Source: Pseudoalteromonas luteoviolacea
GTDB taxonomy: Bacteria; Pseudomonadota; Gammaproteobacteria; Enterobacterales; Alteromonadaceae
DNA length: 64,000 nucleotides
Direction: 5' to 3'
NCBI RefSeq assembly: GCF_001696455.1
Contig: NZ_MAUJ01000001.1
Coordinates: forward strand, 620,001-684,000
Below the pieces are notes generated by a model. The model was given only the letters and a program-made list of their open reading frames with translations. It had not been told where the DNA came from and made no database searches. How positions within the stretch are numbered: the first letter of the stretch is position 1; every line of letters starts with the position of its first letter. A program made the position numbers and the translations under genes. Below, in pieces: positions 39,994-47,407 of this stretch.

Positions 39994-41064
39994 TTAATAG
40001 GTATAGCTTATATGCTGGAAAAATCGCATCGTAATATCTTGCTTTTCAGGGTTTATTGGTAGCTGAGTCGTAAATCTCCTGACCATGGTTTCGGCATTGT
40101 TCATGAATTTGCCATAGCCAGCATCTTTGTTGTCTCTGTCGTTTGCAACAATGACAAAATGCATCGTTTCACAAAGGTGTTCAGGGTCCCAAATTGAATG
40201 TGTTTGACCATCCTCCAAAGAGGTATCGAAGCTCAATTTTTGAAGCTCTCTATTGTGATCCGATTTATCTATTTGGCTACTTCTAATGATGGGCATTCTG
40301 CCGTCTGCTACGAAGCCAACATGGCTCAATTGTAACTGGCTACAAATAGTCAGGAGTTTGTCTTCAATATATTGATAAAAAGGAGCATAGTCGCCGGGTC
40401 TGAGTAAATGTTGATATTCAGTTTTTATGGCGCGAGTTATCGGTATCGAAAAGCTCACGTAAGTTATTTCACTATGCTGTTCGGGTAAGGTACAGTTTCT
40501 TGCTTGATATCTAGGGTATAAGCTTCGTAGCTTGTAACCATATGTTTCTCTGTGCCCCTTTATTTTTGAGAAAATATCGTAGGTAAGGTGCTGGTGATCG
40601 CGTACTCTGAAATGCAGATCTTGTTCCGAATATTGTGATTGTAGCGCATCGAGAGTACGTTTTACTTTACTATGGAATGCGGCAGCATTCGCACGAAGCT
40701 CATCACCAGTCGCTAAAAACAGTAAGCGGATTTTACGTGCTTTATGCCCTTTGTCGCTGTATATTTTATGGGCTTCATGGTATTTCGGATTGTAGAAAAA
40801 CAAAATTTGTTTATCTGTTTGCAAGTTGTAGGCTTCTTCATGATAGCGAACCACCGGCAGCTTATCATTGACTATAAGCTGTACGTTATATAGTTCAAAC
40901 TCATCGCACAGGGCGAACAGTTTTCGAGCGAGCCTTTGATAAGCACTCTCGATATCATCAAAGCAGCTGTAAAACGACTCTTCTGGTTTGAACTCTGCCA
41001 AAATATAATGATTATTTCGGGCATTTGTGGGAATGTAGACGCGGTGTAAATTCATTGATGCCAT
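39994..41064 (-). CDS. Uncharacterised cytoplasmic protein made of two related halves
   Basis: A 356-residue protein of no family I recognise, with no signal or membrane segment. The start at 41064 has AAGGA 6 nt upstream. Two halves share a pattern. Half 1 has LARKLFALCDEFELYNVQLI, LPVVRYHE and a hydrophobic IRLLFLAT. Half 2 has IEDKLLTICSQLQLSHVGFV, MPIIRSSQ and MHFVIVAN. Each ends in an aromatic motif (HLTYDIF; HISYTY). This suggests an internal duplication. It converges on the GGDEF-like gene and is divergent from the acyltransferase gene at 41275. Nothing visible gives a reaction. Confidence 0.65.
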   Translation of the reverse strand: MASMNLHRVYIPTNARNNHYILAEFKPEESFYSCFDDIESAYQRLARKLFALCDEFELYNVQLIVNDKLPVVRYHEEAYNLQTDKQILFFYNPKYHEAHKIYSDKGHKARKIRLLFLATGDELRANAAAFHSKVKRTLDALQSQYSEQDLHFRVRDHQHLTYDIFSKIKGHRETYGYKLRSLYPRYQARNCTLPEQHSEITYVSFSIPITRAIKTEYQHLLRPGDYAPFYQYIEDKLLTICSQLQLSHVGFVADGRMPIIRSSQIDKSDHNRELQKLSFDTSLEDGQTHSIWDPEHLCETMHFVIVANDRDNKDAGYGKFMNNAETMVRRFTTQLPINPEKQDITMRFFQHISYTY

Positions 41065-41274
41065 TTTTAGTCCTTAACGATACATCTTACTTGGCCTCAT
41101 ATTATTGAATTTACATGACGATTTTATTGCGCTAGAACAAAATTTGTCACACTACTTTTAAGGGGAACCTGACAAAAAGTTACAATTGCCTTGGAATTTA
41201 TATCTCATTTGGCAACAGTATGTAGACATGGTAATGATTCTTGTTTAGTGTTCGTTTTTAAAAAAGGAACTATT

Positions 41275-42528
41275 ATGCATAAATCAATTCCCCTCATTCC
41301 TCTTAGTGCGCGAGCGCTCAATTTTTTGGCGTTGGCTGATGCAAATGGCAATGGTAACTCGTGTGACCTTATTATTCTAAAAGGTTGCCCCGATCAAAAA
41401 GTGCTGACAGAGGCAATAGATCAAATTGCCAAGCAGCACCCAGTGATGCAAAGTCGAATTGTACGAAAAAACTGGCAGTACCATTGGCAATTTGATGCGC
41501 ATTTATTCCCAGAAAAGCAATTCTTAGATTGGTCCAGCGATTTCGATAATTTTGAGTCATGGCACAGAGCTTTGCGCGGCTATCTTTTTAACGATGTCGT
41601 TGACCCGTTTAGCGCTTCTCCCATCAAGTTTGTTTGCGTTCAGTTTGAGCAATATTTTGCATTGTTATTTATATCATCACACATCGCGTCAGATGGAAGA
41701 AGTGGGTATCTCTTGTTTGAACAACTTAACGCTTACCTTAACACACGCTCTATTGTGGAAGATGACAACAGCTTTGTGTGCGACTCTAAGTTATTTGAGT
41801 CATGTGGCGCGAAAGCTTACCTAGCGGCTTTTAGACAGTTGGCAAGTAACTTTGTGAGATCTCGAATAGAGGTAAAGGTGAATGAGGAGAAGCCAGAAAA
41901 TTGTCAAGTGGATTATGTTGACCTTGGTGAAGTGGCAACGAAAAAACTAGTTGATTGGTCAAAGAAAAACGGTGTTTCTGTGAATGTTGCGCTCAATGTT
42001 ATATTGAACAAATCATTTTTTCCAAATTGTGGACTCAGAATACTTGAAACTATGTCTGTACGGGGCTTATCTAAACAATCGCTAGAGGATGCCTATAACA
42101 ACCTAGTTATTGTTTTTGAATCCCATGTAGGGGGCAGTGACGATTGGGTTAAGGAATATGTTCAACATCTTACATGGCTGAAATCCGGCGGGTATAGAGC
42201 TTTCCAAGCGCAACAACAAATTCAAGCTTTATCAATTAACTTGCTACCTAGACCGGCATTAAAAATGTTGGTTAGAATATACAAAAGGCTTTTCTTAAAG
42301 GGGAATGTAATTCTTTCAAATTTAGGCGCGTTAGATTTTGATTTGAGCCATTTGGGAAGGTATGAAATTATAGATGTCTATAACTTTAGTGTACCTTTGC
42401 CTCCAGCGGGACTCGCAATTGTTGTCAGTACATATCGGCAAAAACTGAGACTTTCCATCGCGCATAAAGGTGAGGATATCTCTCACTTTATGAAAGCGAT
42501 AGAATCGAATATCTTATCAATTAAATAA
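41275..42528 (+). CDS. Stand-alone condensation/acyltransferase-fold (HxxxDG) protein
   Basis: A 417-residue protein of the chloramphenicol-acetyltransferase/condensation superfamily (NRPS C domains, PapA-like and wax-ester-type acyltransferases). The active-site motif HIASDG is near residue 140, preceded by a hydrophobic strand FALLFISS. An N-terminal LIPLSARALNFLALADANG and AIDQIAKQHPVMQSRIV resemble the start of such acyltransferases. A DFGWG-like motif is not obvious; the equivalent region may be NLGALDFDL. The start at 41275 has AAGGAAC 5-7 nt upstream. No adenylation or carrier-protein gene is nearby, so substrate cannot be named; acyl transfer to a hydroxyl or amino group is the likely chemistry. 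Confidence 0.7.
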   Translation: MHKSIPLIPLSARALNFLALADANGNGNSCDLIILKGCPDQKVLTEAIDQIAKQHPVMQSRIVRKNWQYHWQFDAHLFPEKQFLDWSSDFDNFESWHRALRGYLFNDVVDPFSASPIKFVCVQFEQYFALLFISSHIASDGRSGYLLFEQLNAYLNTRSIVEDDNSFVCDSKLFESCGAKAYLAAFRQLASNFVRSRIEVKVNEEKPENCQVDYVDLGEVATKKLVDWSKKNGVSVNVALNVILNKSFFPNCGLRILETMSVRGLSKQSLEDAYNNLVIVFESHVGGSDDWVKEYVQHLTWLKSGGYRAFQAQQQIQALSINLLPRPALKMLVRIYKRLFLKGNVILSNLGALDFDLSHLGRYEIIDVYNFSVPLPPAGLAIVVSTYRQKLRLSIAHKGEDISHFMKAIESNILSIK

Positions 42529-42828
42529 GCATTCTTCAGGTTACTCATCGAAGAAATAATGGTTCGATTTTTATAATTTCATTGGAGATGGTTGCAAGGA
42601 GGTAGTTTGCTTTTAAAGGTTTTTGTTATTCGAAAGCCCATCTCAACTAGAGTATTTACTACGTTGTTTTGATGGTAGAATTCTGTTTTTCTTTTAATTT
42701 ATTGTGTTTATTTATATAAATGTTGAAACTTATAGATACAATGGTTTACAAAATGTGTTAATTTTGTTTTCACAGAGCCTTTGAGACCCCGTCTTTCCTC
42801 CGATATAAATTTTTTTATTGGAGAAATG
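42529..42828. promoter_or_regulatory. Upstream region of the ECF sigma gene, AT-rich
   Basis: 300 bp without a gene. A possible sigma70-type promoter is TTGAAA (42723-42728), 17 bp, TTACAA (42746-42751); the -10 is poor. No inverted repeat strong enough to call a terminator for the acyltransferase gene. Confidence 0.35.
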
Positions 42829-43407
42829 ATGTTACATACAGGGGAGTTAGTTGCAGCAGAACAAAAGCAGCTAGAAGGACATAGTGAGTTTTGGAGACTC
42901 TGGTTAGAAAATAAAGAGAAATTATTAAGTTGTTGTTATCGTTGGCTGAGAAATGATAGCGATAAAATAGAAGATGTTATCGCTCAAACTTGTGAAAAAG
43001 CCTTTAAAGCTTACACACGCTCCAGTGCCATAATTGAAAATGAGTTTGCGTGGTTATGCCGAATTGCGCATAACCTATGTATGGATGTGCACAGAGCTAA
43101 CGCAAAACACCAAGATATTGTTAATCATGTATCAGAACTTCCAAACCAATTCTACTTCGCAGACAACCAATCCACATCTTTAGAGAACGAACATTTAAAC
43201 CTGAGTTTATATAACAAGATCATAAAAGAAATTGACGTTTTACCAAAAGAATTAAGACTCGTTATGCAATATAAGTTCATGTATGAAATGGAATATAATG
43301 AAATAGCTAGCCGCTTACAGTTATCACCTGAAAATGTGAGAAAGAGAGTTCAGTTGGCTCGCAAGCGACTATCAGTATTGAAGGATGAATATAGAGTGTT
43401 GAGTTGA
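42829..43407 (+). CDS. ECF-type RNA polymerase sigma factor
   Basis: A 192-residue group 4 (ECF) sigma factor. Sigma region 2 is seen in LLSCCYRWLRNDSDKIEDVIAQTC and FAWLCRIAHNLCMDVHR. Region 4 is IDVLPKELRLVMQYKFMYEM, EYNEIASRLQLSPENVRKR, the helix-turn-helix recognising the -35 box. The start at 42829 is 5 nt after GGAG (42820-42823); ATG 42826 is too close. No anti-sigma factor gene is beside it, which is unusual for ECF factors. It lies immediately upstream of the injection-system series and is separated from it by a strong terminator, so it may be its regulator. That is context only. Confidence 0.85.
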   Translation: MLHTGELVAAEQKQLEGHSEFWRLWLENKEKLLSCCYRWLRNDSDKIEDVIAQTCEKAFKAYTRSSAIIENEFAWLCRIAHNLCMDVHRANAKHQDIVNHVSELPNQFYFADNQSTSLENEHLNLSLYNKIIKEIDVLPKELRLVMQYKFMYEMEYNEIASRLQLSPENVRKRVQLARKRLSVLKDEYRVLS

Positions 43408-43534
43408 TATTACGCTAGGCCAAAGTTGTCTAATTAAAAATTAAAACTAATTGAGTTATAAAAAGGAAATAATCACAAAATTAAATTAGCTACGTCATAT
43501 GGAAGCTAGGTTTTTGAACTATAGCCCAACCTTT

Positions 43535-43570
43535 AAAGTAATGATTGGCATCCAGTCATTACTTTTTTTA
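43535..43570 (+). terminator. Strong intrinsic terminator after the sigma factor
   Basis: A nearly 14-bp stem (AAAGTAATGATTGG from 43535, its complement up to 43565) with a 3-nt loop and a run of seven T. It isolates the sigma gene from the downstream series. The rest of the 43408-43769 gap (362 bp) has no gene; the promoter for the series should lie in 43571-43769. Confidence 0.93.
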
Positions 43571-43745
43571 TTTCTACCTCTTCAAATCTAACGTAAATGC
43601 TTTCACATTTTTTTTCAATTTTAGTTCACGAAACTAGCCACTTCACGTCTGCTCATTACAAAGAGGGTCAAAACTGTTTTTCTTCGCAAGTGACCTATCG
43701 ATAAAACCAGCTCCAATTTACCTTGGCTCACTGTGTGGGCGATGT

Positions 43746-43759
43746 GGCGGAGCATACTT
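43746..43759 (+). promoter_or_regulatory. ops-like element upstream of the NusG/RfaH-like gene (tentative)
   Basis: GGCGG-AGC-ATACTT at 43746-43759 resembles the E. coli ops element (GGCGGTAGCGTGCTT) with one base missing and two or three changes. It sits in the leader of a gene for an RfaH-type factor, 10 nt before its ATG. The match is by eye and may be chance. Confidence 0.25.
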
Positions 43760-43769
43760 GGAATTTATA

Positions 43770-44285
43770 ATGACAATAAATAGAAAGTGGTATGTGGTTT
43801 ATACGAGGCCTAATGCCGAAAAAAAGTTTGCCGAACAAATTAAAAAAATCACGAGTGGGTGTGACTTTTATTTGCCATTAAAAACAGAGAGTAGGCAGTG
43901 GAGTGACCGTGTAAAACGAATATCAATACCGCTGTTTAAATCTTATGTGTTTGTTTTTTTAAACGACGATGAATATCACTATATAAAACGCTTAAATGGG
44001 TTTGTTGACTATATAAAGTTTAACGGTAAGCCGAGCGTAATAAGCTCGTCTGAAGTAGAAAAAATAAAAACCATTGTCGCTTCAGAGTTTCCCTGTGAAC
44101 CTACGAGTCGCAAGTTCGCGCTTGGGCAAATCGTTGAAATTAAATCAGGTAGTTTAAGGGGATACCGAGGTCAGTTGGTTGATATTCAGAACGAATCTGT
44201 ATTTGCGATCGAGTTACAAGGGATTGAACAAAGCCTCCTAATCTCCATCCCTGCATCACTAATTAGTCTGACGGAGGAGGCGTGA
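43770..44285 (+). CDS. NusG/RfaH-family specialised transcription antiterminator
   Basis: A 171-residue NusG paralogue. The N-terminal NGN domain starts with RKWYVVYTRPNAEKKFAEQI, continues with FYLPLKTESRQWSDRVKRI and IPLFKSYVFVFL, the standard NusG/RfaH/UpxY pattern. A KOW-type domain follows: FALGQIVEIKSGSLRGYRGQL. Such factors bind RNA polymerase and suppress termination or pausing in a specific long operon. ATG 43770 has TTGGAA upstream; a TTG start at 43758 is less likely. The stop overlaps the next gene's start (TGATG). As the first gene of the series, it probably supports expression of the whole set through to the cargo genes, several of which are preceded by hairpins. Confidence 0.85.
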   Translation: MTINRKWYVVYTRPNAEKKFAEQIKKITSGCDFYLPLKTESRQWSDRVKRISIPLFKSYVFVFLNDDEYHYIKRLNGFVDYIKFNGKPSVISSSEVEKIKTIVASEFPCEPTSRKFALGQIVEIKSGSLRGYRGQLVDIQNESVFAIELQGIEQSLLISIPASLISLTEEA

Positions 44286-44716
44286 TGCGTAATGCACTTT
44301 CCAATGAAATGATGGAAGCACTGAAAGTGCAATTAATTTGCCACGAAGGGCTAACTTGCGTCCCCCAAATAAATGAAACAGGGGAGCTGACGATTGGCGT
44401 CGGCAGAAAGTTATATCAAACAGGTATAAGTGAAATTGAAGCGGAACAAATGTTAGAGCGCGACTTGGCCGTTCTGCTTACTGCAATGAAGCAAGACCTG
44501 CCAATATTTCATCAACTTAGTGAGGCGCGTAAACAGGTTCTATTGAATATGGCGTTTACCATCAACATTGATGGGCTGAAGAAGCTTAAAAAACTACTGG
44601 CAGCTTTATGCATTGAAGACTTTACACTTGCGGCAAATGAAATTTTAGATTCCAACTGGATATTGGGGAATAAAGACAGAAAAGCAGAACTATCCATGTT
44701 GATGAAAGCGGGGTGA
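44285..44716 (+). CDS. GH24 (T4-lysozyme-like) muramidase-related protein, catalytic Asp position changed
   Basis: A 143-residue lysozyme-fold protein related to phage T4 lysozyme and endolysins. The ATG 44285 start is 4 nt after GGAGGAGG; GTG 44282 is less likely. The active-site segment aligns with T4 lysozyme by spacing: Glu21 in CHEGL is equivalent to Glu11, Asn30 falls where Asp20 should be, and Thr36 in ELTIGVGR is equivalent to Thr26. The normally conserved His after GIG is Arg. In T4 lysozyme the Asp20-to-Asn change destroys activity, so this may be a weak, altered or non-catalytic enzyme. No signal peptide or holin is present. In injection-system loci such proteins may help particle release or passage through peptidoglycan. 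Confidence 0.8.
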   Translation: MRNALSNEMMEALKVQLICHEGLTCVPQINETGELTIGVGRKLYQTGISEIEAEQMLERDLAVLLTAMKQDLPIFHQLSEARKQVLLNMAFTINIDGLKKLKKLLAALCIEDFTLAANEILDSNWILGNKDRKAELSMLMKAG

Positions 44717-44719
44717 TTG

Positions 44720-46672
44720 ATGACTAGCCACTTTGATGAAAAGCAGCATGATGTTCAGGTTGAATTGGAAAAATCACTCGCCCAAAGTTTTTACCAAGTA
44801 GGCGTCTCGTTACAAAATAATGAAGATAACTTTAGCGCTCATTTGGCCAATCTTCATGATGTCTTGGATAAAATTATCACATTAGGCAAATTTCAGTTTG
44901 TAAAAGAGCGCTTTGGGTTAAGCGGCTACGAATTAAAGCTCATTGCTTTGGTATTTATTCAAGAGATCGAGCCAGACAGCCTGACGCCATATTTAGGACT
45001 GACCTGGTTTGAACAAGGGCCATATTTAAGCCTAGATAAGTTATTGGTTCTATCTCATCAACCTGCTCGAAAGCGTGCCATTTTAAACGCAGGTATCTGT
45101 CATAGCTTAGCTTTTAGGTGGGGGTTATTACAGTCAAACACACAACTAGGCTTGACTCAAAATATTCGCTTATTACCTGAATTACGCGCTTTTTTACAAT
45201 CTAAAGAGATACGATTCACCGCTGAGGGCTTGTTTTCTTACCCAGTTACCAAAAGCGTAGATAGGGCATTTTCTGTGTTTAAGGAGCAGCTTGGTGACCT
45301 AGAAAGCTGTCAGTTCTATAAAATTAACAACCAAGATATGACTTTCAAACGCTGGTATGTCGAACAGCTGGCGGCTACGCATTCTGCGCTTGTAAGTTAT
45401 ATACCAGTTGAAGCGCCAGGTGACACTGGCAGCGCCTCTGTCATCCACGGCCTTGCCGCGTTACTTTTAGCATCTGGCGGGAAAAAGGTATTTGTTGTTG
45501 TACCCAGTTGGGTTGAGCGTCATTTTTCTTCCGATTATGACTTTATGGACATAGTAAAAAGGCAAAAAGTGCTGTGTTTTTTCTTTTCGAATGACGCAAT
45601 GTCAGAGTCGTTGCTGAACTTTTGTGAAATCACACCGAGTCTTCCTAGTATCGACGTATTAACACAGGTGTGGATAAAGCTGTCAGCACAGGCGGCAATT
45701 AATTCAGAAGATAGAAACAAAGCGGAGCTGGTTGCTTCTAGATACCCCGTGCCTATTTACAAAATGTCAGCCATTGCTTCTGAAGCACAAAAACAATCTG
45801 GCGTAGATTTTTGGCAAGCCTTGAAATCTCGATGCTTGAAAGAACAAAGAAAAGGCCCTCAAGAGCTAGCGAGCTTAATGGAGCCGAGGTTTAGCCTCAA
45901 TGATATGGTGCTGTCCGAAGGTGTCGCTCAGCAACTCCACGAATTAGTCTCGCGGATTAACTATCAAACAGAGTTGAAAAGTAGATTGCCCAGATTTACC
46001 GATGGCTGCAAGGCGCTTTTTTGGGGTCGCCCAGGTACCGGTAAATCAATGGCCGCTGAGGCCATCGCCGGTGAATTACAGCTTCCTATTTACATTGTCA
46101 ATTTGGCAAACATTGCCAGTAAGTGGATTGGAGAAACAGAAAAGCATCTCGCGAAGTTGTTTGATGAAGCGGAGCGATACAACGCAATTTTGATGTTTGA
46201 TGAGGCGGACGCCGTGTTTGCGAAACGCAGTGACGTAGAGTCTAGTCACGACAAAAATGCAAACATGGGCGTGAGTTATTTATTACAAAGAATGGAAAGG
46301 TACTCTGGGTTACTGCTGTTAAGTACAAATCTCAAAGCCAATCTAGATGAAGCGTTTCTCCGCCGCTTTCACAGTGTCATTGAGTTTACTTTGCCAAACC
46401 CAAGTCAACGCCTTGCAATATGGGAGCGTGTTTTAGGAAACAATGCTGACAAAACTTTAAATGATAGCGTCAGTGGGTTGGCAAAGCGGTTTGAACTCAG
46501 CGCAGCACAAATCATCAATATTACCGAAGTGGCTCTGTTGCAAAGCCTGATATTAAATCAATCGCGCATAAGTAAGGAAAATATCGCAAAAGCCTTACTT
46601 AGAGAGCTGTCAAAGCAGCATGAAGGGTTTATGGCGCAACACGAAATCAAAGTTTGGTTAGAAGGAAACTAA
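44720..46672 (+). CDS. AAA+ ATPase of the contractile injection system (Afp15/Pvc15-like)
   Basis: A 650-residue AAA+ ATPase. The C-terminal half holds the ATPase core: Walker A GRPGTGKS at 436-443, Walker B ILMFDEADAVF near 491-501, a sensor 1-like LLLLSTNLKANLDEAFLRRF with arginine residues, and a C-terminal helical lid. The N-terminal 400 residues are specific to this family, with LARFRWGLL-like helices. ATPases of this architecture, next to a DUF4255 gene, are a hallmark of extracellular contractile injection systems such as Afp, PVC and MACs, where the ATPase acts in particle assembly. The start at 44720 follows the lysozyme stop by 3 nt. It directly precedes the terminator gene, matching afp15-afp16 order. 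Confidence 0.88.
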   Translation: MTSHFDEKQHDVQVELEKSLAQSFYQVGVSLQNNEDNFSAHLANLHDVLDKIITLGKFQFVKERFGLSGYELKLIALVFIQEIEPDSLTPYLGLTWFEQGPYLSLDKLLVLSHQPARKRAILNAGICHSLAFRWGLLQSNTQLGLTQNIRLLPELRAFLQSKEIRFTAEGLFSYPVTKSVDRAFSVFKEQLGDLESCQFYKINNQDMTFKRWYVEQLAATHSALVSYIPVEAPGDTGSASVIHGLAALLLASGGKKVFVVVPSWVERHFSSDYDFMDIVKRQKVLCFFFSNDAMSESLLNFCEITPSLPSIDVLTQVWIKLSAQAAINSEDRNKAELVASRYPVPIYKMSAIASEAQKQSGVDFWQALKSRCLKEQRKGPQELASLMEPRFSLNDMVLSEGVAQQLHELVSRINYQTELKSRLPRFTDGCKALFWGRPGTGKSMAAEAIAGELQLPIYIVNLANIASKWIGETEKHLAKLFDEAERYNAILMFDEADAVFAKRSDVESSHDKNANMGVSYLLQRMERYSGLLLLSTNLKANLDEAFLRRFHSVIEFTLPNPSQRLAIWERVLGNNADKTLNDSVSGLAKRFELSAAQIINITEVALLQSLILNQSRISKENIAKALLRELSKQHEGFMAQHEIKVWLEGN

Positions 46673-46673
46673 A

Positions 46674-47309
46674 ATGGACCCAAAGATTGTTTATAAAGTG
46701 CAGCAAGCGCTCAAAACCTTTATTAACGAACGGATCTTATCTGTCGACCTTGATATAGAAAGTGCACAAAACAGCGAAATCGCTTTGAGCTTTGTGGCAC
46801 CAGATAAGAACTTTTTTGATAAGGCCGTCAGTGATGAACCCACTGTCAACTGTTACCTCATTGGGATAGCCGAGGATGTGACACGGCGGCAAAGTGAACC
46901 CCCTAGAACATATTTGAACACGGCACAAACGCATCGAGTGTATCAAAAAGAACCTAGGTTTGTTTCTCTCACCTACATGCTTACTGTATGGAGTAAAGCA
47001 GAGGCGGGAAGCGCTGAGTTAGAGCATTTAGTATTGAGTTACTTGTTATGCGGCCTTGGCGCTTACGATTTTTTACCCGAAGAAATATTGAACAAATACG
47101 GTGTTGAAGACAAACCATATGGTATCCGGACGCAACTTTTTGGCAATGAGCATAGCGAAAAGGTCAGTGGCCAAGTGTGGCAAGCACTTGGATCTACGCC
47201 TAAACCGACACTGTTGCTCTCGTTGTCGGTACCAGTGCCGGTATTTACACCAGATATATTGCCAATTATTCAAGAAATAGAAACGGACATGGAAAATAAA
47301 TCTACTTAG
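46674..47309 (+). CDS. DUF4255 tail-terminator protein (Afp16/Pvc16-like)
   Basis: A 211-residue protein with the DUF4255/Pvc16 N-terminal domain: an initial helix KIVYKVQQALKTFINERIL, a beta region VNCYLIGIAEDVTRRQ, RFVSLTYMLTVWSKAEAG, and the hallmark helix ELEHLVLSYLLCGL. In Afp, PVC and related particles this protein caps the sheath and tube and fixes tail length. It begins 1 nt after the ATPase stop with AAGGAAAC upstream, so the two are translationally coupled. With the ATPase it is the strongest evidence for a contractile injection locus. The following 98 bp contain a weak 7-bp hairpin (47342-47366). Confidence 0.86.
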   Translation: MDPKIVYKVQQALKTFINERILSVDLDIESAQNSEIALSFVAPDKNFFDKAVSDEPTVNCYLIGIAEDVTRRQSEPPRTYLNTAQTHRVYQKEPRFVSLTYMLTVWSKAEAGSAELEHLVLSYLLCGLGAYDFLPEEILNKYGVEDKPYGIRTQLFGNEHSEKVSGQVWQALGSTPKPTLLLSLSVPVPVFTPDILPIIQEIETDMENKST

Positions 47310-47407
47310 GTTTTTGCGCAGCTTTACGCCAATTACAGACTGCTACTCGGTGTCACTTTGAGTAGCTGCATTTCTTCACATAAACGATTAATCACCAAAG
47401 GTAAAAT

